From the NCBI GenBank assembly GCA_045646965.1, contig JAZRLR010000013.1, positions 1 to 64,000 of the forward strand: 64,000 bases of DNA, in the 5' to 3' direction. This stretch comes from HGM04593 sp045646965 (GTDB taxonomy: Bacteria > Bacteroidota > Bacteroidia > Bacteroidales > Bacteroidaceae). The notes beneath the pieces are model-generated. The model did no database searches and had not been told where the DNA came from. It saw nothing but the letters and a program-made list of their open reading frames with translations. How positions within the stretch are numbered: the stretch's first letter is position 1; the number at the start of each line of letters is the position of its first letter. This document shows positions 39,654 to 48,344 of this stretch, piece by piece. A program made the position numbers and the translations under genes.

Positions 39654-42170
39654 TTATTTGTTCTTGCCTACGTATGAGCTTATTGAGAGCAGCCAGGCTA
39701 CCGCAATGCTCACAATCATTCCGGTGGCACCGAAGAGTAGGAAATTGGCATCGCTCAATGCGCTCATAGCAAACACGACCGCCTCACCGGCGATGAAGCC
39801 TGCAAGCGCTGCGTAACCTTTGACGCGTTTCATAAACACGGCGATGAAGAACAAACCTCCCAAGCCGCTGGTGAGCAGTCCTAACGCTTCGTTAAAGAAG
39901 TCGAGGAACGACTGAATGTCCCACGTTGCCATAAACAGGGCAAGCAAAAGGCCTACCATACCGCTGACAACCGATGCCCAACGGGCTACTACAAGCAACT
40001 GTGAGTCGGTGGTTGAAGAACGGAAACGCTTCCAGAAGTCGATGGAGAATGCCGTTGCCACGCTGTTTATATTGCTCGAAATTGTGCTCATAGTTGCGGC
40101 AAAAATAGCTGCAATGAGCGCACCGGCAAGGCCGGCAGGCATTTGGCTCATCATAAAGAACGGGAAGATAGCGTCTGATTGTCCCATTGTGATGTCGAGC
40201 TCGGCGGGGTGTGTCTTGTAGAATGTGTAGAGGCCGGTACCTATCATATAGAACGCTACAGACACAAATACACTCATCACACCGTTTACCAGAATACCGC
40301 GGCCGGCCGATTTCTCGTCGGGAGTGGTGAGGTAACGCTGAATGACTGTCTGGTCCGAGGTGTAAGATATGAGGTTATTGGCAAGGCCTCCAAGGAGGAT
40401 TACCCACCAGGTGGCCTGTGACCAGGAATTACTCCAGTCGAAGAGGCGCAGTTTGTCGTTGGCGAGCGCAATGTCTATGCAACCGCTAATTCCACCCTCT
40501 GTGCCCATAGCCAGATATACAACCGCAAAAACAGCACCAAAGACAAGTATGAAGCCTTGCACCACGTCGCCCCATATAACCGCTTCAACACCTCCCATTG
40601 TGCAGTAGACTATGGTAACCAGTCCCATAAGCACAATGCACAGGTAAATGTCTATTCCTGTAACTGCGGTGAGTGCCAGCGAGGGAAGGTAGAGCACAAT
40701 GGCCATACGCACAATCATAAAAATGGAGAAGAGCGTCGAGGCAAGCATACGGGTGAAAAGGTTGAAACGTTGCTCCAGAATCTCGTAGGCGCTGGTGACG
40801 TTGAGCTTGCGGAAATAGGGGAGATAGTATTTTATTACGGGGAAACTTACGAGGAGTATCATCCACAGCATAGGGTAGTAGGTCCAGTTGGTGGTGTACG
40901 ACTTTGCTGGGATAGTCATATAGGTGATAGCCGAGAGCATTGTGGCATAGATGCTTATGCCGGCAGCCCACCAGGGGATGCGACCACCTCCCTTGAAGAA
41001 ATCGTCGGCGCTGTTCTCCTTGCGCATAAAGTATATGCCCATACCAAGCATTGCGACAAGGTAGAAAATGAGCACTGCCCAGTTGAGCCAGCCGAAGTCC
41101 TTGTCGTTGCTCACCTCTATGTGTGTGACGTCGGCACTGCGCACGCCGGGCATAAGCTCGCCTCCGCTGTAGCTCCACCCCTTGCCGCCGACCTCGGTGG
41201 TGAGGCAGGCTCCGGCACGGGCGAGAAGGCTGTCGCCGGGCAGTGTGCCCCAGGAGTCGGTTATAGTGTGGTATGTGAGCACGTCGTTGCGGAATTTGTA
41301 CCACTCGGGGGTGTGACGCAAGTAGAGGCTGTCCTGCTTTCCTGTGATTGCGTCGAGGAAAATATCGTGGTCCACTCCTCCAAAGAACAGCACGTGGCTA
41401 TATCCCATAGCGCTGCAGGTGCTGCCCACTATGGCGTTTATGCGTTGCTCACGCTTGTCGTCGGCTACGTTGTCCACCCAGGCGAGTGCGGGTGATGTGC
41501 GTTTCCACTGTGTAGTTGCCGCAGTGCCTTTTTTAAGCTCGGCGAATGAGATGTATACTCCGTCGGTGTGTACTTTGGCTGCTTGACTTTCTGTTTGGGG
41601 TTGATAGCCGCCAAAGACAAAGAATGCATAGCCCGCAGCTGTGTTCTGCACCGTGGCGCAGGGTTGCAGGCGGCACTTGTCGGGCAGGGTGGCGGCTCTG
41701 CTCCAGTTCTTTCCTTCGCAGGGGAAGGGGAGGGTGTATATTTCGTTGTTTGGAACGCCGTTAGTCTGTCCTCCCGCAACCACAAGAATTCCGTCGTGGT
41801 ATGCCGCTGCAAAGTTATCAAGGGCTTTGGGTAAAGAGGGTATGGGTGTTTGTGTGCCATCGGTGGCATTTATATACAAGCACTCGCAGAGCGAGGCTGT
41901 CTCGTTCATTCCTCCTAAATACACAACGCCTCCCGGTACCTGTACGCTGGCTCCATAGGCTTGCGGGTAGTATACTTTCCGGCCTCCGTCGGCGCAGGGC
42001 ACGTCGGGGAAGTTGCATCCTCCGTAGGTCGCAAGCTCGCCCTTTATCCAGCCGGCATAATGTCCCGAAACGGCTTTGTCCATTGGCTGCGCGGGTGACA
42101 CGGTTACTTGGTTCTGCGCCGTGCACAGCAGCGAGCAGAGGAGGAAAGCCAGGATGAGAATCTTTTTCAT
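39654..42170 (-). CDS. Fusion of NanM-like sialate mutarotase and SSS sodium:solute symporter
   Basis: 838 aa. A signal peptide (MKKILILAFLLCSLLCTAQ) precedes a Kelch-type beta-propeller of about 340 residues (GGVVYLGGMNE, HDGILVVAGGQTNG, YAFFVFGGYQ, HVLFFGGVDHD), matching the YjhT/NanM cyclically permuted mutarotase family. After GWLNWAVLIFYLVAMLGMGI comes a complete SSS transporter of 13 or so helices, with the Na+/substrate region AGISIYATMLSAITYMTIPA. The propeller would sit in the periplasm and convert alpha- to beta-Neu5Ac, or a related sugar, directly at the transporter. Third gene of the operon with nanA and an AGE epimerase, which supports sialic acid as substrate. Confidence 0.88.
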   Translation of the reverse strand: MKKILILAFLLCSLLCTAQNQVTVSPAQPMDKAVSGHYAGWIKGELATYGGCNFPDVPCADGGRKVYYPQAYGASVQVPGGVVYLGGMNETASLCECLYINATDGTQTPIPSLPKALDNFAAAYHDGILVVAGGQTNGVPNNEIYTLPFPCEGKNWSRAATLPDKCRLQPCATVQNTAAGYAFFVFGGYQPQTESQAAKVHTDGVYISFAELKKGTAATTQWKRTSPALAWVDNVADDKREQRINAIVGSTCSAMGYSHVLFFGGVDHDIFLDAITGKQDSLYLRHTPEWYKFRNDVLTYHTITDSWGTLPGDSLLARAGACLTTEVGGKGWSYSGGELMPGVRSADVTHIEVSNDKDFGWLNWAVLIFYLVAMLGMGIYFMRKENSADDFFKGGGRIPWWAAGISIYATMLSAITYMTIPAKSYTTNWTYYPMLWMILLVSFPVIKYYLPYFRKLNVTSAYEILEQRFNLFTRMLASTLFSIFMIVRMAIVLYLPSLALTAVTGIDIYLCIVLMGLVTIVYCTMGGVEAVIWGDVVQGFILVFGAVFAVVYLAMGTEGGISGCIDIALANDKLRLFDWSNSWSQATWWVILLGGLANNLISYTSDQTVIQRYLTTPDEKSAGRGILVNGVMSVFVSVAFYMIGTGLYTFYKTHPAELDITMGQSDAIFPFFMMSQMPAGLAGALIAAIFAATMSTISSNINSVATAFSIDFWKRFRSSTTDSQLLVVARWASVVSGMVGLLLALFMATWDIQSFLDFFNEALGLLTSGLGGLFFIAVFMKRVKGYAALAGFIAGEAVVFAMSALSDANFLLFGATGMIVSIAVAWLLSISSYVGKNK

Positions 42171-42230
42171 ATTTGGTTTGTTTCTTATGTGAATGTAAAG
42201 CCCTCTTTTGTGAAGGGGGCTTTTTTTGTT

Positions 42231-43406
42231 TTATTTCGTAAGTTCATTGCACAGGTCGAAGGCTTTAATCATCATACGGGGTATGTGGAAGGGCCCTTTG
42301 AAGATATTGCCCTTTGCGGGCTGTGCCACGGTGCCGTCGCGGTGCAGATATCCGTACCACTCGCCAAACTCATTGTCGGGGAAGTGTGCGTATGTCCACT
42401 CGCTTATCTGTTTGTGCCATATAAGGTATTTGTCGTCTTTTGTGGCTTCGTAGGCATAGAGGGTAGCGATGATTGCCTCGGTCTGCGGCCACCAGAATTT
42501 CATATCCTGTGAGTAGTCCTGCGGAGGCAGGTTCTTGCAATCGCGGAAGTTGATGATTCCGCCGTATTGCTTGTCCCAGCCCCATTCCCACGACCAGTCG
42601 AGAATCTGCAATGCCTGCTGTGTGAGCGACTCTTCCCAACCGCGATATTTGGCCTCCTCGAGCAGGAACCAGGCTGTCTCGATGCAGTGACCGGGGTTTA
42701 TGACGCGGCCGTTGCAGGTGTCGATGAACTCGCCGTTGGGGCCCACCATTTCGAGCAGAGCCTTGAACTGCGGCTGCATAAAATCCTTAAGCGAGGCTAT
42801 CGACTCCTCTATCTGCTTGTCGAGCACGGGGTCGCTTATCACGTTTCTTATGCGTGAAGCTGTGTTTATAAGTATCATAACGAGCGAGTGGCCTTTGGCT
42901 TGCAGGCTGTCGAGGTATTTGGGCTCCATATATCCGGGTGTGGATACAAATTTGCGTATGTCCTTGAAGAGGTTAAGCGCTTTCAGTGCATAGCTCTCAT
43001 CGCCCGACGCTTTGGCATACTCGGCCATTGCGATGGCTGCAAAGCTCTCCGAGAATACATAGCGGCGTGTGCGCAGGGGAGTACCGTCGGCCATCACCTC
43101 AAAGTACATACGGCCGTCGCTGTCGAAGCAGTGCGCCTCAATGAAGTCGAGCGTGCTCTTTGCTGCGGCGAGCCACTCGGGGTTCTTTTCTATTGTGTTA
43201 TAGGCGAAACTGCACACAAAGGCAAAGCGTCCCTGGAACCACACCGATTTTGTGCTGTCGATGAGCGAGCCGTCGCGGTCGAGACAGGTGTAGATACCGC
43301 CGTTCACGCGGTCGAGGCCGTTCTTCAGCCAAAAGGGCATAATATTCTCGCAGAGGTCTTTCTTATAGCTCTCCTGCCACTCGGTAAGATATTTTTTCCA
43401 CTCCAT
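42231..43406 (-). CDS. nanE: N-acylglucosamine 2-epimerase (AGE family)
   Basis: 391 aa from the internal ATG (MEWKKYLTEWQESYKKDL), which leaves 4 bp after the nanA stop; the longer frame would overlap nanA. The (alpha/alpha)6-barrel family is shown by NGGIYTCLDRDG, QGRFAFVCSFAY, FSESFAAIAMAEYAKA, PGHCIETAWFLLEEA and KFWWPQTEAIIATLYAYEAT, holding the His residues used for proton transfer. It interconverts ManNAc and GlcNAc, the step after the lyase in the Bacteroides route. The symbol follows Bacteroides usage for the AGE-type enzyme. Confidence 0.92.
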   Translation of the reverse strand: MEWKKYLTEWQESYKKDLCENIMPFWLKNGLDRVNGGIYTCLDRDGSLIDSTKSVWFQGRFAFVCSFAYNTIEKNPEWLAAAKSTLDFIEAHCFDSDGRMYFEVMADGTPLRTRRYVFSESFAAIAMAEYAKASGDESYALKALNLFKDIRKFVSTPGYMEPKYLDSLQAKGHSLVMILINTASRIRNVISDPVLDKQIEESIASLKDFMQPQFKALLEMVGPNGEFIDTCNGRVINPGHCIETAWFLLEEAKYRGWEESLTQQALQILDWSWEWGWDKQYGGIINFRDCKNLPPQDYSQDMKFWWPQTEAIIATLYAYEATKDDKYLIWHKQISEWTYAHFPDNEFGEWYGYLHRDGTVAQPAKGNIFKGPFHIPRMMIKAFDLCNELTK

Positions 43407-43410
43407 AGTA

Positions 43411-44328
43411 TCAGAATTTATTGCAACGTTCAAAGAAATTTATAGCCTCGAGCTCCTTGCGCATAGCTGCCTCCTCTTCGTCGGTCATATTCTGGAATGG
43501 TGTGCGGTTTTTGCCGAGGTCGAGACCGATGAGTTTCATAATTCTCTTTCCGCCCACGATGTTTCCGCGGTAGTGACATATTACGTTGATAACCTCTTGA
43601 GAGAAATTCTGCAGCTCGCGCGCCTTCTCAAGGTCGCCTGCGTTCCAGGCGTCTATGATACCTGCAAGGTTGCAGCCGTTGTAGTTGGTTGTGCCGCCGA
43701 TACCGCCCTGTGCGCCGCCCATAGCCAGGCAGGGGAGAATGGTCTCGTCCTGCCCGTGAAGCATATCGAACTTGCCGTTCTTGTAGAGACGGCATTGGTT
43801 GTACTCATACAAACTCTCGAAGGTGTATTTGATTCCTGCGAAATTGGGGATGCGGCCATCTACTGCCTCGAGGAATTTTACCATTGGAAGGAAAGCACCG
43901 TTGAATGCGGGGATGTGGTAGAAATAGAAGGGTAGCTCGGGTGCTGCCGACGCAATCTCCTCGCAATATTTCACAAGCTCCTCTACGCGTCCCACCTTGG
44001 GGAAGGGAGGCGCCATAGCTCCTATGCCGAATACTCCTAGCTTTTGTGCGTGCTCGGCCATACGGCGGCTCGATTTTACGCAGGTGCTGCCCACGTGTAC
44101 AATTATCTTGAAGTCTTTGGGTGCTGCAGCTACCCACGCCTCGGCGAGTTTCATTCTCTCCTCCTCGGTGAGCATATATCCCTCGCCCGACGAACCATTT
44201 ATGAACACGCCTTTCATTCCGTTCTTTGCAAGCATCTGTGCATAGGCGGGAATGGGCTCATAGTTTACTTCTCCGTTCTCATAGAATGGGGTAAAAGGGG
44301 CATCGATGAGACCAATAATTTTTTCCAT
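43411..44328 (-). CDS. nanA: N-acetylneuraminate lyase
   Basis: 305 aa from ATG at 44328 (MEKIIGLIDAPFTPF); the upstream extension is Lys/Phe-rich non-coding DNA. DHDPS/NAL TIM-barrel motifs: INGSSGEGYMLTEEER, the Tyr in FYFYHIPAF and the Schiff-base Lys in FAGIKYTFESL, with ALA-type MLHGQDETILP after it. It splits Neu5Ac to ManNAc and pyruvate. First gene of the operon; epimerase and transporter fusion follow. Confidence 0.94.
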   Translation of the reverse strand: MEKIIGLIDAPFTPFYENGEVNYEPIPAYAQMLAKNGMKGVFINGSSGEGYMLTEEERMKLAEAWVAAAPKDFKIIVHVGSTCVKSSRRMAEHAQKLGVFGIGAMAPPFPKVGRVEELVKYCEEIASAAPELPFYFYHIPAFNGAFLPMVKFLEAVDGRIPNFAGIKYTFESLYEYNQCRLYKNGKFDMLHGQDETILPCLAMGGAQGGIGGTTNYNGCNLAGIIDAWNAGDLEKARELQNFSQEVINVICHYRGNIVGGKRIMKLIGLDLGKNRTPFQNMTDEEEAAMRKELEAINFFERCNKF

Positions 44329-44452
44329 AAAATATAAGTTTTTAAAAGATTGTTTTTTTGAGTTTGCTTTTTGTAATTTATTACAAAAAAAGAGAAAAAA
44401 TAGATAAAGCACAAATTTTTGACAGACTAAACGATTTTTTCGCTCAAAATAT

Positions 44453-44460
44453 TATATTTG
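44453..44460 (+). promoter_or_regulatory. -7 box for trmO
   Basis: TATATTTG fits TAnnTTTG, 44 bp before the ATG at 44505. -33 box unclear. It lies in the divergent gap between nanA and trmO. Confidence 0.45.
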
Positions 44461-44504
44461 TCGGTGGTTACGCGCTATGTGCGTCCCTTTCTAATGTAAT
44501 TTGT

Positions 44505-45194
44505 ATGAATATAGAGCCTGTTGCATACTTTCGTTCGGCTTTTTCTTCTAAATTTGGTATCCCGCGGCAGAGCGGTCTTGTGGAGGAATTGCGTGGCGCG
44601 GTGGTCTTTGAACCGGGCTATTGCAACCGCGATGCTTTGCGAGGTATAGAGGGGTTTGAATTCTTGTGGCTCGTATGGGGCTTCTCGGCCAACGAGGGCT
44701 CTGCGGGTGCGCGATGGAGTCCTGTGGTGCGTCCACCGCTGCTCGGCGGCAATGCTGCGATGGGTGTCTTTGCCACGCGATCGCCTTTCCGTCCCAACGG
44801 CCTCGGGCTCTCTTCGGTAAAGTTTCTGTCGGTGGAGGAATGCGACGGCGCTTTGGTTCTGAATGTGGCGGGTGCCGACCTTATGGACGGAACGCCCATT
44901 TATGACATAAAACCCTATGTGGCCTATTGCGATGCGCATCCCGGCGCGCGCAGCGGATTTGTCGATGTAAATAAATGGGAGTCTTTGCGGGTGGAGTTCC
45001 CCGAGGAACTTTCTGCCTTTTTTACGCCGCAAGACTATGCTGCTCTTGTGAAGGTGCTCGCTCTCGATCCTCGCCCGCAATATCAGGAGCAGCCAAACAG
45101 GGTGTATGGTATGCCTTTTGCGGGGCACGACGTGCGTTTTACCGTCTCGCTCGACGGTGTGCTGCGAGTGGTTGATGTGCAGCCTCTCGGTTGA
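44505..45194 (+). CDS. trmO: tRNA (N6-threonylcarbamoyladenosine37-N6)-methyltransferase TrmO (TsaA)
   Basis: 229 aa from ATG at 44505, giving the family start MNIEPVAYFRSAFSSKFGIP. Motifs: GIEGFEFLWLVWGFS, VRPPLLGG, VFATRSPFRPNGLGLSSVKFL, GADLMDGTPIYDIKPYV and the C-terminal NRVYGMPFAG. It methylates t6A37 of some tRNAs using AdoMet. Single gene, divergent from nanA. Confidence 0.92.
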   Translation: MNIEPVAYFRSAFSSKFGIPRQSGLVEELRGAVVFEPGYCNRDALRGIEGFEFLWLVWGFSANEGSAGARWSPVVRPPLLGGNAAMGVFATRSPFRPNGLGLSSVKFLSVEECDGALVLNVAGADLMDGTPIYDIKPYVAYCDAHPGARSGFVDVNKWESLRVEFPEELSAFFTPQDYAALVKVLALDPRPQYQEQPNRVYGMPFAGHDVRFTVSLDGVLRVVDVQPLG

Positions 45195-45329
45195 TATATT
45201 ATATATAAGGTATAGGCGCCCGCGTGCGTTGTAAATAAAAAAGGCCGTTCGTCGGCATAAGTAATCAGACCTTTAATTAGGCGGTTCTTATGAGGCGGGC
45301 GGCTCTTCTTTTTTTAGGTGTATAAAATA

Positions 45330-45355
45330 AGCGGCTGCCCCGTGGGGCAGCCGCT
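45330..45355 (-). terminator. Terminator of ppdK
   Basis: AGCGGCTGCCCC (45330-45341) and GGGGCAGCCGCT (45344-45355), perfect 12-bp stem; on the minus strand it is followed by TATTTTATA. It also may serve trmO from the other side. Confidence 0.88.
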
Positions 45356-45380
45356 CTTTACAGATATATCTTTTAAAAGA

Positions 45381-48101
45381 TTATCCCTCAATTGCACCCT
45401 GTGCAGCAGCCAAACGTGCGATAGGCACGCGGAAGGGAGAACAAGATACATAGTCGAGACCAACTCTGTGACAGAATTTAACAGACTCGGGCTCACCTCC
45501 GTGCTCACCGCAGATACCGCATTTGAGCTTGGGATTAACTGAACGGCCTTTGTTTGTAGCCATCTCTACGAGCTGGCCAACGCCTGTCTGGTCGAGAACC
45601 TGGAAGGGGTCGTTCTTCAAAATCTTCTTGCGGAGATAGATGGGGAGGAATGAGTTCACGTCGTCACGAGAGTAACCGAAGGTCATCTGTGTGAGGTCGT
45701 TTGTACCGAATGAGAAGAACTGTGCCTGCTCTGCAATCTGGTCAGCTGTAAGAGCTGCACGAGGAATCTCAATCATTGTACCGATTGTGTACTCTACGCG
45801 GTCGCCCTCTGCAGCAAACAATTTCTCTGCAGCCTCGATGATTGCGTTCTTCTGCTCCTCGAACTCGTTGATGATACCAACGAGGGGAACCATAATCTCG
45901 GGATAGATAGTCTTACCCTCTTTCTTGAGCTCGAGAGCTGCGCCAAGGATAGCAGTTGTCTGCATCTTTGTGATCTCGGGGTATGTGTTACCCAAACGGC
46001 AACCACGGTGACCGAGCATAGGGTTGAACTCCTCCAAAGATTTTACGCGACGCTGAACAGCCTCAACGGTTTTGCCCATAGCCTCGGCAAGCATCTGCTG
46101 GCCTTTTGCATCGTGGGGCACGAACTCGTGGAGAGGGGGATCCAAGAGACGAACTGTAACGTGCAAGCCCTCCATAGCCTTGAAGATACCAACGAAGTCG
46201 GCCTTCTGGTAGGGGAGAAGCTTGTCGAGAGCGCTCTGACGCTCTTTAGTTGTCTCGGCAAGAATCATCTCGCGCATAGCCTTAATCTTCTCGCCCTCGA
46301 AGAACATATGCTCTGTACGGCAGAGACCGATACCGATAGCACCGAAGCTGCGTGCAACCTCTGCATCGTGGGGAGTATCGGCGTTTGTGCGTACGCCCAA
46401 ACGTGCGTATTTGTCGCAAAGGTTCATAAGCTCTGCAAAGTCACCGCTGAGCTCGGGAGATTTTGTCTCTACCTTACCCTCGATAACCTGTCCTGTAGAA
46501 CCGTTCAATGAGATGTAGTCGCCCTCGCACAACTCAAGGTCATCAACTGTGAGTGTACGTTTTTTGTAGTCGATTACGATGTTACCTGCGCCTGATACAC
46601 AGCACTTACCCATACCGCGAGCTACAACGGCTGCGTGTGAGGTCATACCACCGCGGGCTGTCAAGATACCCTCGGCTGCTGCCATACCTGCCAAGTCCTC
46701 GGGAGAGGTTTCGATACGTACAAGAACAACTTTCTCGCCCTCCTCTGCCCATTTAGCAGCGTCGTCGGCGAAGAATACGATACGACCTGTAGCTGCACCG
46801 GGAGATGCGGGAAGACCGTTAGCGATAACTTTAGCCTTTGCAAGAGCTGCGGGGTTGAATACGGGGTGGAGAAGCTCGTTGAGTTTCTCGGGCTCCATAC
46901 GCTTGAGAGCGGTCTTGTCGTCGATTACACCGTCACGGTAGAGGTCCATAGCGATCTTAACCATCGCAGCACCTGTACGCTTGCCGTTACGTGTCTGCAA
47001 GAACCAGAGCTTGCCGTCCTGTACGGTGAACTCCATATCCTGCATATCTTTGTAGTGCTCCTCCAAACGATTCTGGATAGCGTCGAGCTCTTTGTAAATC
47101 TCGGGCATAGCCTCCTCCATTGAAGGATAGTTTGTAGCACGGTCCTCCTCGCTGATACCCTGCATCTCTGCCCAACGCTGTGAACCGATCTTTGTAATCT
47201 GCTGGGGTGTGCGGATACCGGCAACTACGTCCTCACCCTGTGCGTTGATAAGGTACTCTCCGTTGAAGAGGTTCTCACCTGTAGCGGCGTCGCGTGAGAA
47301 GCATACACCTGTAGCAGATGTGTCGCCCATATTACCGAATACCATTGCCTGTACTGTTACGGCTGTTCCCCACTCATCAGGAATTTTCTCCATACGACGG
47401 TAGAGGATGGCGCGCTCGTTGTTCCAAGATGTGAACACTGCGCAGATAGCGCCCCAGAGCTGCTCGTAAGCGTCTGTGGGGAAGTCTTTGCCTGTGCGCT
47501 CCTTAACTGCTGCCTTGAACTTGGCAACGAGCTCTTTGAGGTTCTCTACGCTGAGGTCCTTGTCGAGCACAACGCCGGCTTTCTCTTTAACCTCCTCGAT
47601 GATTGCCTCGAAGGGGTCGATCTCCTCTTTGCTCTCGGGCTTCATACCAAGAACTACGTCACCGTACATCTGTACGAAACGACGGTAAGAGTCCCAAGCG
47701 AATTTGGGGTTACCTGTTCTTGTTGCGAGTCCTTCTACAACGATGTCGTTGAGACCGAGGTTGAGGATGGTGTCCATCATACCGGGCATTGAAGCACGAG
47801 CACCTGAACGTACTGATACGAGCAAGGGGTTAGCGGGATCGCCGAATGTTGAGTTCATCAAAGTCTCGATGTTCTTTACTGCGGCTTTAACCTCCTCTGT
47901 GAGGAGCTCTACAACCTGCTCTTTGCCGAGTTTGTAATACTCGTTACAAACCTCTGTGGTGATGGTGAAACCGGGAGGAACGGGAATACCGATGAGGTTC
48001 ATCTCTGCCAAGTTGGCACCTTTACCTCCCAACAAGTTTCTCATTGACGCGTTACCCTCGGCAAGGCCGTTGCCAAAGGTGTAGACTCTTTTGTCTGCCA
48101 T
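45381..48101 (-). CDS. ppdK: Pyruvate, phosphate dikinase
   Basis: 906 aa from ATG at 48101 (MADKRVYTFGNGLAEGN); the frame extends further but the extension is AT-rich leader. N-terminal ATP-grasp: LLGGKGANLAEM, VPPGFTITTEVC, GDTSATGVCFSRD. Central phosphohistidine domain: GGMTSHAAVVARGMGKCCVSG near 480-500, His being phosphorylated. C-terminal PEP/pyruvate barrel: LCRTEHMFF, GTNDLTQMTFGYSRDD, KCGICGEHGG. It interconverts pyruvate, ATP and Pi with PEP, AMP and PPi, and in anaerobic Bacteroidales likely works in the glycolytic or anaplerotic direction. Confidence 0.96.
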   Translation of the reverse strand: MADKRVYTFGNGLAEGNASMRNLLGGKGANLAEMNLIGIPVPPGFTITTEVCNEYYKLGKEQVVELLTEEVKAAVKNIETLMNSTFGDPANPLLVSVRSGARASMPGMMDTILNLGLNDIVVEGLATRTGNPKFAWDSYRRFVQMYGDVVLGMKPESKEEIDPFEAIIEEVKEKAGVVLDKDLSVENLKELVAKFKAAVKERTGKDFPTDAYEQLWGAICAVFTSWNNERAILYRRMEKIPDEWGTAVTVQAMVFGNMGDTSATGVCFSRDAATGENLFNGEYLINAQGEDVVAGIRTPQQITKIGSQRWAEMQGISEEDRATNYPSMEEAMPEIYKELDAIQNRLEEHYKDMQDMEFTVQDGKLWFLQTRNGKRTGAAMVKIAMDLYRDGVIDDKTALKRMEPEKLNELLHPVFNPAALAKAKVIANGLPASPGAATGRIVFFADDAAKWAEEGEKVVLVRIETSPEDLAGMAAAEGILTARGGMTSHAAVVARGMGKCCVSGAGNIVIDYKKRTLTVDDLELCEGDYISLNGSTGQVIEGKVETKSPELSGDFAELMNLCDKYARLGVRTNADTPHDAEVARSFGAIGIGLCRTEHMFFEGEKIKAMREMILAETTKERQSALDKLLPYQKADFVGIFKAMEGLHVTVRLLDPPLHEFVPHDAKGQQMLAEAMGKTVEAVQRRVKSLEEFNPMLGHRGCRLGNTYPEITKMQTTAILGAALELKKEGKTIYPEIMVPLVGIINEFEEQKNAIIEAAEKLFAAEGDRVEYTIGTMIEIPRAALTADQIAEQAQFFSFGTNDLTQMTFGYSRDDVNSFLPIYLRKKILKNDPFQVLDQTGVGQLVEMATNKGRSVNPKLKCGICGEHGGEPESVKFCHRVGLDYVSCSPFRVPIARLAAAQGAIEG

Positions 48102-48194
48102 AATTTTTGAGTTTATTGTTTGTTGATAAATAAAAAAGTTAATCAATTCTCCTGTTTTGGAGCCCGCCTTTGCAAGGCACTCCTAACTAATTTG

Positions 48195-48202
48195 CAAATA
48201 TA
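48195..48202 (-). promoter_or_regulatory. -7 box for ppdK
   Basis: Minus-strand TATATTTG, 93 bp upstream of the ATG at 48101; -33 box not evident. Confidence 0.4.
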
Positions 48203-48306
48203 AGAAAAATGTTTGTAACTGGAAATATCTTGCCGAAAATATCATCTGTGATTATTAAAATTTTAAGTTATTAGGTTAAAAATGCAGATATTCGAGATTT
48301 TAGATG

Positions 48307-48314
48307 TATTTTTG
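48307..48314 (+). promoter_or_regulatory. -7 box for rlmD
   Basis: TATTTTTG, 30 bp before the ATG at 48345; -33 box not evident. Confidence 0.4.
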
Positions 48315-48344
48315 CCGATAGTGAGAATTTTGCAATAGAAAAAA

